A stretch of 64,000 nt of DNA from contig CAWCMK010000004.1 of the NCBI GenBank assembly GCA_963796705.1, forward strand, positions 806,001-870,000, written 5' to 3'. The notes under the pieces were generated by a model. That model was not told the DNA's origin, made no database searches, and saw only the letters and a program-made list of their open reading frames with translations. Shown one piece after another: positions 31,838-42,174 of this stretch (within the stretch, counting starts at the first letter, position 1; every line of letters begins with the position of its first letter). The position numbers and the translations under genes were made by a program. Source of the stretch: VRUE01 sp963796705 (GTDB lineage: Bacteria > Actinomycetota > Thermoleophilia > Solirubrobacterales > 70-9).

Positions 31838-32469
31838 GCGCCTCCGCAAAGCGCGAGCTCGCCGCGTCGGATCCAGTCATGGCGGCGCTGATCGAGCGCA
31901 TCGGCCACATCGACCGTAGCGAGCGATTGCGGCGGCGCCAGGAGCAGCGACCGACTGACGCCTACGGGGCGCTGCTGCGGACGATTGTCGGACAGCAGCT
32001 CTCGACTAAAGCCGCACGAACGATCTACCTGCGGGTGCTGGACCTATTCGCCGGCGCAACACCATCCCCGGAGCAGCTGCTCGAGGCGAGCGAGCGGGAC
32101 CTCCGCGCTGCCGGGCTCTCGGGCCGCAAGGTCGAATATCTGCGCGACCTGGCCTCGCACGTGATCTCGGGCGAGCTGGAGCTCGATCGCCTCGACGAAC
32201 TCTCCGATGATCAGGCGATCGCAGAGATCGTCGCCGTCCGTGGCCTCGGACAGTGGACGGCAGAGATGTTCCTCCTCTTCCACCTGGAGCGACCGGATGT
32301 CCTCTCCGGCGGCGACCTCGGGATCCGCAAGGCGGTGCAGACCGAGTACGGCTTCATGGAGATGCCCGCCCCGCTCGAGGTCCTCGAGATCGGCGAGGCC
32401 TGGCGGCCCCACCGCAGCCTCGCCTCGCTCTACCTCTGGGAGTCCCTGGCGGCGGTGCCGGGAGAGTAG
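31834..32469 (+). CDS. AlkA-type DNA-3-methyladenine glycosylase
   Basis: 211 aa HhH-GPD base-excision enzyme. LLRTIVGQQLSTKAARTI is the typical core helix, AVRGLGQWTAEMF the helix-hairpin-helix, and GGDLGIRKAV holds the catalytic Asp161. Removes alkylated purines from DNA. TTGA-coupled to the crotonase gene; followed after 2 nt by the cyclase gene. Confidence 0.9.
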   Translation: MSASAKRELAASDPVMAALIERIGHIDRSERLRRRQEQRPTDAYGALLRTIVGQQLSTKAARTIYLRVLDLFAGATPSPEQLLEASERDLRAAGLSGRKVEYLRDLASHVISGELELDRLDELSDDQAIAEIVAVRGLGQWTAEMFLLFHLERPDVLSGGDLGIRKAVQTEYGFMEMPAPLEVLEIGEAWRPHRSLASLYLWESLAAVPGE

Positions 32470-32471
32470 CG

Positions 32472-33911
32472 ATGCGTCTGCGGTTCGCCCTCGGATTGAT
32501 GGCGGTGATCGTGCTCGGCGTCGGCTCGGTCATCGCGGCGCTCACGGTGCGCTCCAATGAACTCGAACACTTCCAGGCAACGCAAAACGATGAGGCGATG
32601 CGTTCGGCTCACCAGGCGGTCGCCCTGGCCCAGCTCTCGGTGGGTGAGCTGACGACCGCGTCGGCCTTCTTCCAGGCCGAGGGGACGTTCAACCGTCACG
32701 AGTTCGATGTCGTGGGAGCCTCGCTTCTGCGGCGCGGGGCGCTGACCGCGACGGCCTACGTGCAGCGCGTCCGCCGGAGCGAACGGGCGGCCTTCGAACG
32801 CAGCCACGGCTTCCCGATCGTTGAAAGGGGGCCGCTCGGCAGGCCCCAGCGCGCCGGCGTGCGTCCCGAATACTTCCCGGTCGTCTACGCGGTTGCCGAA
32901 CATCCCGGCCAGGTGCCCCGCGGGTATGACATCGGTTCTGACCCGCTGCGCATGCCCCCCCTGATGCATGCTCGCGATACCGGACGCTCGGCGGCGACCA
33001 AGGTAATCCCGCTATTGATCGGGGGCGAAGGGATCAACGTCTTTCGCCCCGTTTACCGCGACGGGGCGCCGACCGCCACGGTGGCCGAGCGGCGGCGGGC
33101 GCTCACCGGCTTTGCCGCAGGTTCCTTTCGACTGCGCGACCTGGCCGCGGCCGCTCTCGCGGCGGTCCCGGCCGACGTCGGGGTGCAGCTGCGCTCCGGG
33201 GCGAGGACCATCATCGGCCCGCCGGAAAGCTTTTCGGACGCCGCCAGCGCACCGATCAGAATCGCCGATCGTGCCTGGCAGCTTGTCGTTCGAGACCCGG
33301 ATCGGCCGGATGTCCTGCTGCCGATCCTGATCGCGGTGGTCGGCGGCTCTCTGGCGGCTCTGCTAGCCGTTCTGATCTTCGTCTGGAGCCGCAACGAGCG
33401 CATGCAGGAGCTGCAGCGGCTCGCCGACCACGATTCGCTGACCGGACTCAAGAACCGCCGCCGCTTCGAGGAAGACCTGCGGAGGGAGCTCGCCCGCAGC
33501 CTGAGGGAGGGCTCAACCGGCGCCCTGCTGGTTCTCGACCTCGACGAATTCAAGCCGGTCAACGACAACCACGGACACCTGACCGGGGACCGGGTGATTG
33601 AGGAGGTCGCCAGCGTCCTCGGTCGCCGCGCCCGTGAGACCGACGTTCTCGCCAGGGTCGGCGGGGATGAGTTCGCGATCGTCCTCCCCCACTGCGACGC
33701 CGAGGAGGCCCGCACGGTCGCCGACGCGATGGTCAGGGCGATCCGTGAGCACGAGGTCGGGACCGAAGGCGTTTCGAGGGTGACCGCAAGCGTCGGTATC
33801 GCACTCTTCGGCGCCGGGACCGAAGCGACCTTCGACTCCGTTCTCTCCGACGCAGACGCGGCGATGTACGCGGCCAAGCAGGCCGGTCGAGACGACGTGC
33901 GGCTGGCCTAG
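32472..33911 (+). CDS. Membrane diguanylate cyclase with CHASE sensor
   Basis: 479 aa. N-terminal helix (residues about 5-25), an extracytoplasmic CHASE-type sensor (TASAFFQAEGTFNRHEF to VFRPVYRDGAP), a second helix near 290-310, then a GGDEF domain. The active site is intact (GGDEF at 397-401) and an RETD inhibitory I-site sits at 388-391. It makes cyclic di-GMP from GTP in response to an external small molecule. ATG 32472 chosen over an in-frame extension lying inside the glycosylase gene. Confidence 0.92.
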   Translation: MRLRFALGLMAVIVLGVGSVIAALTVRSNELEHFQATQNDEAMRSAHQAVALAQLSVGELTTASAFFQAEGTFNRHEFDVVGASLLRRGALTATAYVQRVRRSERAAFERSHGFPIVERGPLGRPQRAGVRPEYFPVVYAVAEHPGQVPRGYDIGSDPLRMPPLMHARDTGRSAATKVIPLLIGGEGINVFRPVYRDGAPTATVAERRRALTGFAAGSFRLRDLAAAALAAVPADVGVQLRSGARTIIGPPESFSDAASAPIRIADRAWQLVVRDPDRPDVLLPILIAVVGGSLAALLAVLIFVWSRNERMQELQRLADHDSLTGLKNRRRFEEDLRRELARSLREGSTGALLVLDLDEFKPVNDNHGHLTGDRVIEEVASVLGRRARETDVLARVGGDEFAIVLPHCDAEEARTVADAMVRAIREHEVGTEGVSRVTASVGIALFGAGTEATFDSVLSDADAAMYAAKQAGRDDVRLA

Positions 33912-33922
33912 CGGCCCCCACA

Positions 33923-33952
33923 GCCGCGCCGGTCCTCCATCCGGGGCGCGGC
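33923..33952. repeat. Inverted repeat between the cyclase gene and bioB
   Basis: GCCGCGCC pairs with GGCGCGGC over a 14-nt loop. No T-run follows, so it is a weak terminator or a regulatory structure just before the bioB promoter. Confidence 0.4.
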
Positions 33953-33953
33953 C

Positions 33954-33959
33954 TAGGTT
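33954..33959 (+). promoter_or_regulatory. -10 element of bioB (leaderless type)
   Basis: TAGGTT, 9 nt before ATG 33969. It allows bioBFD to be transcribed apart from the upstream cyclase gene. Confidence 0.4.
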
Positions 33960-33968
33960 AGGCGGTCG

Positions 33969-35117
33969 ATGGGCTCCCTGATCTCATTCGAGGAGGCGCT
34001 CACCCTCGGTGAGCTCAGCGAGCGCGAGCAGATCGAGGCGCTTGTCGAACGCGCCTGGACCGTGCGCCGCGAGAACTTCGGCGATTCGACCGACATGTGC
34101 TCGCTTGTCAACGCCAAGTCGGGTGGCTGTGCCGAGGATTGCGGTTTCTGCGCCCAGTCTCGCTATGCCGAGGCCGACACGCCGATGCACGCGATGATGG
34201 AACCCGAGCAGATCCTTGAACACGCCAAGGCCGCCGAGGCCGCCGGCGCGCATCGCTTCTGCATGGTCACCCAGGGCCAGGGGCTCTCGAAACGGGACTT
34301 TGCAAAGATCCTCGAGGGAGCCCGCTTGGTCGCCGCGCAGACCAACCTGAAGCGCTGCGCGTCGATCGGGCATATGTCGAAGGAGCGGGCCAAGGCCCTG
34401 CGCGAGGCGGGCGTGCAGCGCGTCCACCACAACGTCGAGTCGGCTCGTTCCTACTACCCCGAGGTCTCGACAACGGTCCGCTACGAGGGCCGTCTGCGGA
34501 CCGTCCAGGCGGTCAAGGAGGCCGGGCTTGAGACCTGTGTCGGCGGCATCCTCAATCTCGGTGAGACTCCGCGCCAGCGCGTCGAGATGGCCTTTGAGCT
34601 CTCCCAGCTGAATCCGACGTCGGTGCCGATCAACCTGCTCAACCCCCGCAAGGGGACGAAGTTCGGCGACCGTCCGCTGATGGATGCCTGGGAGGTGGTC
34701 AAGTGGGTGGCGATCTTCCGACTGATCATCCCCGGGGCGCTCTTCCGGCTCTGCGGGGGACGCGTCGAGAACCTCGGCGATCTGCAGCCGCTGGCCGTGA
34801 AGGCAGGGCTGAACGGCGTGATGATGGGCAACTTTCTCACCACCCTGGGCGCCGAGCCCGAGGCGGACCGCGCAATGTTCGAGGAGCTCGGCCTGAACGT
34901 CGGGCGCCAAGCCGACAACGGCAGCAACCCGCGCCCCGACAACCGCTCGGGATGGCTGCAGGGTGAGACGCCGCCAACGCCGATGGAGGAGCTCGTCGAT
35001 CGGCAGGAGGAGGCGAACTTTTGGGACCCCTCGAGGCAGCTAAGGGTCATCAAGAAGGCGAAGAAGCCTCCCCCCTACCCGAATGACAGCCGCCCCCGCT
35101 CCAGCGCTGGCACCTAG
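33969..35117 (+). CDS. bioB: Biotin synthase
   Basis: 382 aa radical-SAM enzyme inserting sulfur into dethiobiotin. The 4Fe-4S motif CAEDCGFC gives C54, C58 and C61; FCMVTQGQG, HHNVESARSYYPE and GGILNLGETPRQRVEMAFEL are BioB blocks, and the 2Fe-2S Arg/Cys region NLLNPRKGT is present. The tail after about residue 340 (Trp/Pro/Lys-rich) is longer than in E. coli. bioF starts directly after the stop codon. Confidence 0.95.
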   Translation: MGSLISFEEALTLGELSEREQIEALVERAWTVRRENFGDSTDMCSLVNAKSGGCAEDCGFCAQSRYAEADTPMHAMMEPEQILEHAKAAEAAGAHRFCMVTQGQGLSKRDFAKILEGARLVAAQTNLKRCASIGHMSKERAKALREAGVQRVHHNVESARSYYPEVSTTVRYEGRLRTVQAVKEAGLETCVGGILNLGETPRQRVEMAFELSQLNPTSVPINLLNPRKGTKFGDRPLMDAWEVVKWVAIFRLIIPGALFRLCGGRVENLGDLQPLAVKAGLNGVMMGNFLTTLGAEPEADRAMFEELGLNVGRQADNGSNPRPDNRSGWLQGETPPTPMEELVDRQEEANFWDPSRQLRVIKKAKKPPPYPNDSRPRSSAGT

Positions 35118-36311
<1,194 letters not shown>

Positions 36312-36321
36312 GCGAGCCAGG

Positions 36322-36969
36322 GTGGAGGGCATTTTCGTCACCGGTACGGGAACCGAGGTCGGCAAGACCGTCGTTGCTGCCGTGGTCGCCAACTCCCTGG
36401 CCGCGAGCGGCAAGAAGGTTGCCGTCTTCAAGCCTGCCGTGACCGGGCTCGAGGATCCCGGCGAGGCCGACCACGAACTGCTGCGGCGCGCGGCGGGCTC
36501 GGTCCAGAGCGATGGGGAGATCGCCCCCTATCGCTACGGCCCACCCGCCTCGCCTCATCTGGCGGCCGAGAGGGTCGACGAGCGGATCGAGCGCGACGTG
36601 CTGCTGGCCGCGGCCCGTGCGGCGGCGCGGAGCGCCGATTTGATCGTCTGTGAGGGAGTCGGCGGCATCATGGTGCCGCTCTCGCGCGATTACCTGGTGC
36701 GCGACCTCGCCGTTGATCTCGGGCTGCCACTGGCGATCGCCGCGGCGCCGGGTCTCGGGACGATCAACCACACGCTGCTGACGATCGCCGCGGCTCGGGC
36801 CGTCGCCCTCAGGGTGGAGGTGGTGGTGCTGACACCCTGGCCGCAGCTCCCGACGGAGATCGAGCGCTCCAATCTGGAGACGATCGCCGAGCTGGGCCGG
36901 GTCAAGGTCGAGACCCTGCCGCAGCTCGACCTCGCCGATCCCGGCGGCTGGCCGCCCGCTCTGGGCTAA
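36322..36969 (+). CDS. bioD: Dethiobiotin synthetase
   Basis: 215 aa, GTG start. The P-loop GTGTEVGKT (8-16) is the BioD signature; KPAVTGLED, CEGVGGIMVPLS and PGLGTINHTLLT are conserved. Closes the ureido ring of biotin using ATP and CO2. Overlaps the MFS gene tail to tail by 4 nt, with no terminator. Confidence 0.93.
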   Translation: MEGIFVTGTGTEVGKTVVAAVVANSLAASGKKVAVFKPAVTGLEDPGEADHELLRRAAGSVQSDGEIAPYRYGPPASPHLAAERVDERIERDVLLAAARAAARSADLIVCEGVGGIMVPLSRDYLVRDLAVDLGLPLAIAAAPGLGTINHTLLTIAAARAVALRVEVVVLTPWPQLPTEIERSNLETIAELGRVKVETLPQLDLADPGGWPPALG

Positions 36970-38453
36970 CCGGCCTCGATCGCCGCGACCCGCGAGCCGC
37001 CGGGGTTGATGGCCGCCTCGGTCGCCTCGGTCGTCTCCGCCTTTCCTTTGGCGCGAATCGTGAGGGCGGCGATGGCTGCACCCGAGAGGGCGAGGGCGGC
37101 GGAGACGAGCATCGCCAGATTGAGGGCGTCGACGAATTCCTGCGGCGTAGCCAGCGCAAAATTGGTGGTGCCCACCGCGCTTTGGAAGATCGCCCCGGTG
37201 ACGGCGATCCCGAGGCTGCCGCCGACCATCCGAAACATCGACAGAACCCCCGAGGCGATCCCCGCTTTCTGGACGGGGACGGCGTTCATCGCGGCGCTCG
37301 TCATCGGCGACATCGTCATCGCGATGCCGATCCCAAGCAGCATGAATCCGGGCAGCAGATCGAGGTAGGTCGAGTTGACCGCCAGGCCGGTGAAGACGAG
37401 CAACGAGGCGGCAACGACGCTCAATCCGCCGGCGATCAGCCAGCGCGGACCGATGCGATCGGCGAGGCGACCCGAGATCGGCGCGATCGCGACGATCATC
37501 AGCGTCGAGGGGAGAAAGCGGACGCCGGCCTCAAGCGGTGAGTAGCGGAGGATGTTCTGCATGTAGAGGGCGAGGAAGAAGAAGACGCCCATCATCGCGA
37601 AGGTGATGATCAGCGCGACGACGACCGCGCCCAGGAAATTGCGGTCCGAGAGCAGCTCGAACTGGACCATCGGCGCGCTGACACGGCGCTCGACGGCGAC
37701 GAAGCCGAATAGCGCGAGGACCGATGTGAGGAGCAGGGCGACGATCGCGGGCGAGCTCCAACCCCAGCTGTTGCCCTCGACGAGCGCCAGGATCAGCGCC
37801 GTCAGGCCGATGCTGAGGACGCCGACACCCGCGTAGTCGACGTCCTTGCCGACGCTCGTGTCGCGGGACTCGCGCACGGCGAAGATCGTCGCCGAGATGG
37901 CGCCGACCGCGACCGGGATGTTGAGGTAGAAGATCGCCCGCCAGGAGACATGCTCGGTCAGATAGCCACCCAGGACCGGCCCGACGGCCAGGGCCAGCGC
38001 CGAGACACCCGCCCAGGTCCCCATCGCCTTGCCTCGCTCGCTGGGGGCGAAGGCATTGGTGATGATCGAGAGCGTGCCCGGCATCATCAGCGCCGCGCCG
38101 GTGCCCTGTGCGACTCTGCTCACCACCAGGTCGGTCTGGCTCTGTGCCAGGCCGGCGGTCGCCGAGGAGAGGGCGAAGATCACGACGCCGATCAGGAACA
38201 TGCGACGGCGGCCGAAGATGTCCCCCAATCGCCCGCCCGTCGCCAGCAGCACGGCAAAAGAGAGGGTGTAGCCGTTGACCGTCCACTCCAGGCCCGAGAT
38301 CGAGGCTCCCAGATCGCGCTGGATCGACGGCAGGGCGACGTTCACGACCGTGTTGTCGAGCATGATCATGAACAGCGCGAAGCACATCGCGCCCAGCGTC
38401 CACCACTTGCGGTTGTCCTCGGTGATCAGGTGCCTGTAACGGGTCAAGCTCAA
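36966..38453 (-). CDS. MFS multidrug transporter (DHA2/EmrB-QacA type)
   Basis: 495 aa with 14 predicted helices. MLDNTVVNVALPSI, GGRLGDIFGRRRMF (motif A) and WRAIFYLNIPVAV are DHA2 hallmarks. Proton-driven drug or lipid efflux. TTG start overlapping the MarR stop (TTGA), so it is co-translated with its likely repressor. Confidence 0.92.
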   Translation of the reverse strand: MSLTRYRHLITEDNRKWWTLGAMCFALFMIMLDNTVVNVALPSIQRDLGASISGLEWTVNGYTLSFAVLLATGGRLGDIFGRRRMFLIGVVIFALSSATAGLAQSQTDLVVSRVAQGTGAALMMPGTLSIITNAFAPSERGKAMGTWAGVSALALAVGPVLGGYLTEHVSWRAIFYLNIPVAVGAISATIFAVRESRDTSVGKDVDYAGVGVLSIGLTALILALVEGNSWGWSSPAIVALLLTSVLALFGFVAVERRVSAPMVQFELLSDRNFLGAVVVALIITFAMMGVFFFLALYMQNILRYSPLEAGVRFLPSTLMIVAIAPISGRLADRIGPRWLIAGGLSVVAASLLVFTGLAVNSTYLDLLPGFMLLGIGIAMTMSPMTSAAMNAVPVQKAGIASGVLSMFRMVGGSLGIAVTGAIFQSAVGTTNFALATPQEFVDALNLAMLVSAALALSGAAIAALTIRAKGKAETTEATEAAINPGGSRVAAIEAG

Positions 38454-38977
38454 ACTCCCTTCAGGTGCTCGAAGGTCTCTGCTATATCGGGCCGGTCCAT
38501 CAGCGCGTCGATCGCGACGTCGAGCTTGCGGCGCTGAGCGGCGCTGAGACTCGCCGCGAACGCCTCCAGCCCGGCCTGGCGGACGAGCAGCAGCGTGTCG
38601 ACCAGCTGCTTGCCCTTGGCGGTGATCGCGACACGCCGCACACGGCGGTCGTTCGGGTCCTCCACGCGGGTGACCAGCTTCTTCTTCACAAGGGCATCAA
38701 CCGCGCGGCTCATCGAGGGAACGGAGACCCCGAAGTGCTCGGCCAGATCGCTGACCTGGAGCGGCTCGTCGGCCTGTCCGAGGCCGCCGAGCTCGAGGAT
38801 CGCCTTGCACTGGGTCATCGAGAGGCCCGACTCCTCGATCACCCGCAGCTGATTGCCCCGGTCATAGAGGAAGACGTGGCGCATCAGCGCGCTCAGCCGC
38901 GCCGCCGTTCGCTGGGCGTCGGCATCGGCCTGCAGGGTCACCTCCTCGACCAGGGCTGTGAGCTCCTGTGCTTGCAT
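38450..38977 (-). CDS. MarR family transcriptional regulator
   Basis: 175 aa. Winged helix: LQVSDLAEHFGVSVPSMSRAVDALVKKKLVTRVEDPNDRRVRRVAIT, with DxRxxR wing. Long N-terminal helix for dimerisation. Probably represses itself and the MFS gene. Divergent from bioA across a 114-nt AT-richer gap. Confidence 0.92.
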   Translation of the reverse strand: MQAQELTALVEEVTLQADADAQRTAARLSALMRHVFLYDRGNQLRVIEESGLSMTQCKAILELGGLGQADEPLQVSDLAEHFGVSVPSMSRAVDALVKKKLVTRVEDPNDRRVRRVAITAKGKQLVDTLLLVRQAGLEAFAASLSAAQRRKLDVAIDALMDRPDIAETFEHLKGV

Positions 38978-39029
38978 CCGTGAAATGTTTGCACCAAATC
39001 AACTATTTCTCAAGCACAATATTTGCTCA

Positions 39030-39045
39030 TGTGACGTGAATCACA
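39030..39045. promoter_or_regulatory. CRP/GlxR-type operator
   Basis: TGTGA-N6-TCACA, a perfect symmetric CRP consensus, 47 nt before bioA and 53 nt before the MarR start. In actinobacteria CRP/GlxR proteins bind this motif with cAMP. Confidence 0.65.
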
Positions 39046-39075
39046 CGCAGCTCCGATTCCGGCCGAGGCCCGGGC

Positions 39076-39081
39076 TAGGGT
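39076..39081 (+). promoter_or_regulatory. -10 element of bioA
   Basis: TAGGGT, 10 nt before ATG 39092. The CRP-type site ends 30 nt upstream, overlapping the expected -35 position. Confidence 0.4.
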
Positions 39082-39091
39082 CACCGCGACG

Positions 39092-40423
39092 ATGCCGGTT
39101 GACCACGCGCAGCTCGATCGTGACCATCTCTGGCACCCCTTCACCCAGCAGCAGGGCTGGTCTGAGGAAGAGCAGGTGGTGATCGAGCGGGGCCAGGGCA
39201 GCTACCTGATCGATCGCGACGGGCGCCGCTACCTCGACGGCGTCTCCTCCCTGTGGTGCAACGTTCACGGTCACCGTCACGAGGGGATCGATCGGGCGCT
39301 CGCCACCCAGCTCGAGAAGATCGCCCACTCGACGATGCTCGGACTCTCCCACCCGGGTGCCGCCGAGCTCGCCGCGCGGCTGGTGGACCTCGGCCCGCCG
39401 GGCCTCTCAAGGGTCTTCTACTCGGACTCAGGGTCAACCGCGACCGAGATAGCGCTGAAGATGGCCTTCCAATACCAGCAGCAGCGCGGTGGGCAGCACA
39501 CCCGACGCACCTCCTTCGTCCATCTCCGCGACGCTTACCACGGCGACACCCTGGGCTCGGTCTCCGTCGGCGGCATCGACCTATTCCACGCCACCTACCG
39601 GCCGCTGCTCTTCGCCGGGCACGCCGCCGATCCGAAGGACCCGGCCGACATGGAGCGGATCCTCTCCCTGTATGAGGAGGAGATCGCCGCGGTGATCGTC
39701 GAGCCGCTCGTCCAGGGTGCGGCCGGGATGCAGGTTCAGCCGCCCGGGTTCCTGCGGACGGTGCGCGAACTATGTGACCGCTTCGGGGTGCTGTTGATCT
39801 GCGACGAGGTGGCGACCGGCTTCGGCCGCACGGGGGCGATGTTCGCCTGCGAGCACGAAGGAGTCACGCCGGACCTGATGTGTCTGGCCAAGGGTCTGAC
39901 CGGTGGCTACCTGCCGCTGGCGGCGACGCTCACGAGCGAGCCCATCTATGAGGGTTTTCTGGGCCAGCCGGAGGAGCAACGCACCTTCTTCCACGGCCAC
40001 ACCTACACCGGCAACCCGCTCGCCTGCGCGGCTGCACTGGCCAACCTCGACGCGTTTGAGTCCGAGCGCACGATCGAGCGCCTGCAGCCCACGATCCGCC
40101 TGCTCTGGCGGCTGCTCGAGGAGATCGCGCAGATACCCGGGGTCTCTGAGGTGCGCGGCAGGGGGCTGATGGTCGGGATCGACCTCGGTGAGCGCGAGCC
40201 GGCGCTGCGGCTCGGACACCGGGTGACGCTCGAGGCGCGCAAGCGTGGCGCAATCATCCGCCCGCTGGGCGACACGATGGTGCTGATGCCGCCGCTCTCG
40301 GTCACCGAGACAGAGCTGCGGAGGCTTGTCGCGATCACCGGCGATTCGATCGAGGCGACCCTCGCCGACGCAGCGAACCCCGCGGGGACGCCCCGCCTCA
40401 ACGGCCTCCCGCGGGCGGCCTGA
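39092..40423 (+). CDS. bioA: Adenosylmethionine-8-amino-7-oxononanoate aminotransferase
   Basis: 443 aa class III PLP transaminase, converting KAPA to DAPA with SAM as amino donor. HLWHPFTQQ-like opening (DHLWHPFTQQQGW), YLDGVSSLWCNVHGH, FYSDSGSTATEIALKMA, DEVATGFGRTG and AKGLTGGYLPLA with PLP lysine K267. The WHPFTQ and YLDGVSSLW motifs separate BioA from other class III enzymes. Separated from bioBFD by the MarR-MFS pair. Confidence 0.94.
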   Translation: MPVDHAQLDRDHLWHPFTQQQGWSEEEQVVIERGQGSYLIDRDGRRYLDGVSSLWCNVHGHRHEGIDRALATQLEKIAHSTMLGLSHPGAAELAARLVDLGPPGLSRVFYSDSGSTATEIALKMAFQYQQQRGGQHTRRTSFVHLRDAYHGDTLGSVSVGGIDLFHATYRPLLFAGHAADPKDPADMERILSLYEEEIAAVIVEPLVQGAAGMQVQPPGFLRTVRELCDRFGVLLICDEVATGFGRTGAMFACEHEGVTPDLMCLAKGLTGGYLPLAATLTSEPIYEGFLGQPEEQRTFFHGHTYTGNPLACAAALANLDAFESERTIERLQPTIRLLWRLLEEIAQIPGVSEVRGRGLMVGIDLGEREPALRLGHRVTLEARKRGAIIRPLGDTMVLMPPLSVTETELRRLVAITGDSIEATLADAANPAGTPRLNGLPRAA

Positions 40424-40472
40424 GCCTCAGCGGCGGCGGGAGCAGGGCGCTCGCCCATACTGGGGCGCTGTG

Positions 40473-41039
40473 ATGGATCTGCAGCCCGCCCGTAATAGGG
40501 GCGTGAATCAGGCGATTCTCGCAACGACCGACGAGGCTCTCGGCCCCGAAGAGCTCGCCTTCGACCAGCTCTACCGCGCGAATCGCGACGACGTCTATGC
40601 CTACACCGCGGCACTGCTACGTGACGCCTCCGCCGCCGAGGAGGTGACCGCCGTAGCCTTCGAGCGGGCCTATCGCAAGCGTCGCCGGTTCGACCCCGGC
40701 CGCGGCGCACCGCGCGCCTGGCTCTTCGCGATCGCCCGCAACGCGGCCCTGGACGAGCTGCGCCGACGTCGTCACCAGACGAGACTCTCAGCCGATCCGG
40801 TCGACTCCTGCGGGCCGGGCGCGGCCGAGGGGATCGAGTTCAGGGAGCGCCACCTCGCGTTGGAGGCCGCCCTTGCCGAGCTGAGTGGCCCCGAGCGCGA
40901 GCTGATCGCGCTCAAGTTCTTCGCCGGCCTCGGAAACGCCGAGATCGGAGCCGTGCTCGGCATCAGTGAGTCGAACGCGGGAACGAGGCTGCACCGGACG
41001 ATGAACAAGCTGAGGGAGGTATGTCCTGATGAGCTCTAG
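40473..41039 (+). CDS. ECF-type RNA polymerase sigma factor
   Basis: 188 aa from ATG 40473 (GTG 40503 is an alternative). Region 2: FDQLYRANRDDVYAYTAALLRDASAAEEVTAVAFERAYRKRRRF; region 4: ALAELSGPERELIALKFFAGLGNAEIGAVLGISESNAGTRLHR. No region 3, as in ECF sigmas. Overlaps the DUF4349 gene by 11 nt, so the latter may be its regulator. Confidence 0.88.
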   Translation: MDLQPARNRGVNQAILATTDEALGPEELAFDQLYRANRDDVYAYTAALLRDASAAEEVTAVAFERAYRKRRRFDPGRGAPRAWLFAIARNAALDELRRRRHQTRLSADPVDSCGPGAAEGIEFRERHLALEAALAELSGPERELIALKFFAGLGNAEIGAVLGISESNAGTRLHRTMNKLREVCPDEL

Positions 41040-42168
41040 CAGAGACGAAAGGCTCGCCCAGGCGCTGCGCGAGTTGCGCCCCACCCCGCGGCCCGTGTTC
41101 GCCGCGGAGCTCGATGCGCGCGCCGCGGCGGGCTTCCCGCGCCGCCGTGGCACCTCGCCGCTCGCCCGGCTGATCGCCGTGGTGCGCGCGATACCACCGC
41201 GGCGAGCGCTGCTGCCGGTCGCTGGCGTAGGGGTCGCGGCGGTGCTCCTCGCAACCGCGGTCCTGGCGACCTTCGAAGGCAGCAAGAGCGGCGCCGGCTC
41301 TCCGGCCGCCCAGAGAGGCCTCTCCTCCTCCGGGCAGCACCTCCCCGCCCCGGCGCCGAGGGCTGGCTCGGCAGCCAGCGGCACCACGGGCCACGGCGAA
41401 GCCGGCGAGACCGAGCTTGAAGCGAGCGCGCCGAGCGCCGCGACCGCACGCCGCGCCGGTCCCTACGCCTCCCAACAGCAGACCCGCGACATCGAACGGA
41501 GTGCCTCGATCGTGCTCGCCGATGGGCCCTCGAGGGTGCGTTCGGATACTGCCCAGGTATTTGAAGCGGTTCAGTCGGCCGAAGGCATCGTCCTGCACTC
41601 GACGATCCGCGACGGCACCGCAGGAGAAGCCGGTGCCAATTTTCAGCTGCTGATCCCAACCGGCAGGCTGGGCGAGGCCATGGCGGCCTTCTCGGCAATC
41701 GCCGAAGTCCGCTCTCGGCACGATTCGACCGCGGACATCACCGCTCCCACCCTCAGCGCCCGGGAACGCCTGCAGGATTCGGCCGCTCGCGTGCAGAGCC
41801 TGCTGGCGCAGCTGGCCGCCGCGGAAACGGAATCTCAGCGGGCCGCGGTGGAAGTCGAACTGCAGGCCGAGCGCCGGCGGCTGGCCGCGCTGCGCTCGCA
41901 GGTCTCCGGTCTGCAACGCCGCGCCAACCTCTCGCATGTCGCGCTGCGAATCGAAACCGCCGCCGCCTCGGGGCAAGGCGGCGGCGGCTGGGGGCTTGGC
42001 AACGGCTTCGATGATGCGGGCCGCATCCTCGCGATAGCCGCCGGGGTCTCGGTCATCGGCCTCGCCGCGCTGGCACCGCTCGCGCTGCTGGCCCTGCTGG
42101 GCTGGCTCGTGCGACGCGCCTGGCTGGATCGCGCCCGCCGCGCGGCCCTGCTGCGCACCGACGTTTGA
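41029..42168 (+). CDS. DUF4349 membrane protein, probable anti-sigma or envelope sensor
   Basis: 379 aa. N-terminal cytoplasmic part (ERLAQALRELRPTPRPVFAAELDARAA) resembles the start of anti-sigma factors; a membrane helix near 60-78; a Ser/Gly-rich linker; the extracytoplasmic DUF4349 domain (RDIERSASIVLA, FQLLIPTGRLGEAMAAFS, SARERLQDSAARVQSLLAQLAAAETE coil); a second helix near 325-352 and an Arg-rich tail. Translationally overlapping with the ECF sigma gene. Confidence 0.82.
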   Translation: MSSSRDERLAQALRELRPTPRPVFAAELDARAAAGFPRRRGTSPLARLIAVVRAIPPRRALLPVAGVGVAAVLLATAVLATFEGSKSGAGSPAAQRGLSSSGQHLPAPAPRAGSAASGTTGHGEAGETELEASAPSAATARRAGPYASQQQTRDIERSASIVLADGPSRVRSDTAQVFEAVQSAEGIVLHSTIRDGTAGEAGANFQLLIPTGRLGEAMAAFSAIAEVRSRHDSTADITAPTLSARERLQDSAARVQSLLAQLAAAETESQRAAVEVELQAERRRLAALRSQVSGLQRRANLSHVALRIETAAASGQGGGGWGLGNGFDDAGRILAIAAGVSVIGLAALAPLALLALLGWLVRRAWLDRARRAALLRTDV

Positions 42169-42174
42169 TCCAAA

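Noticed and set aside
39009..39026. TATT...AATA imperfect palindrome as a MarR operator
   Set aside because: Only the outer four bases match; the CRP-type site beside it is far stronger.
40420..40473. Possible 17-codon CTG micro-ORF between bioA and the ECF sigma gene (CTGA start, TGATG end)
   Set aside because: Short, CTG-initiated and between functionally unrelated genes; chance is the simplest reading.
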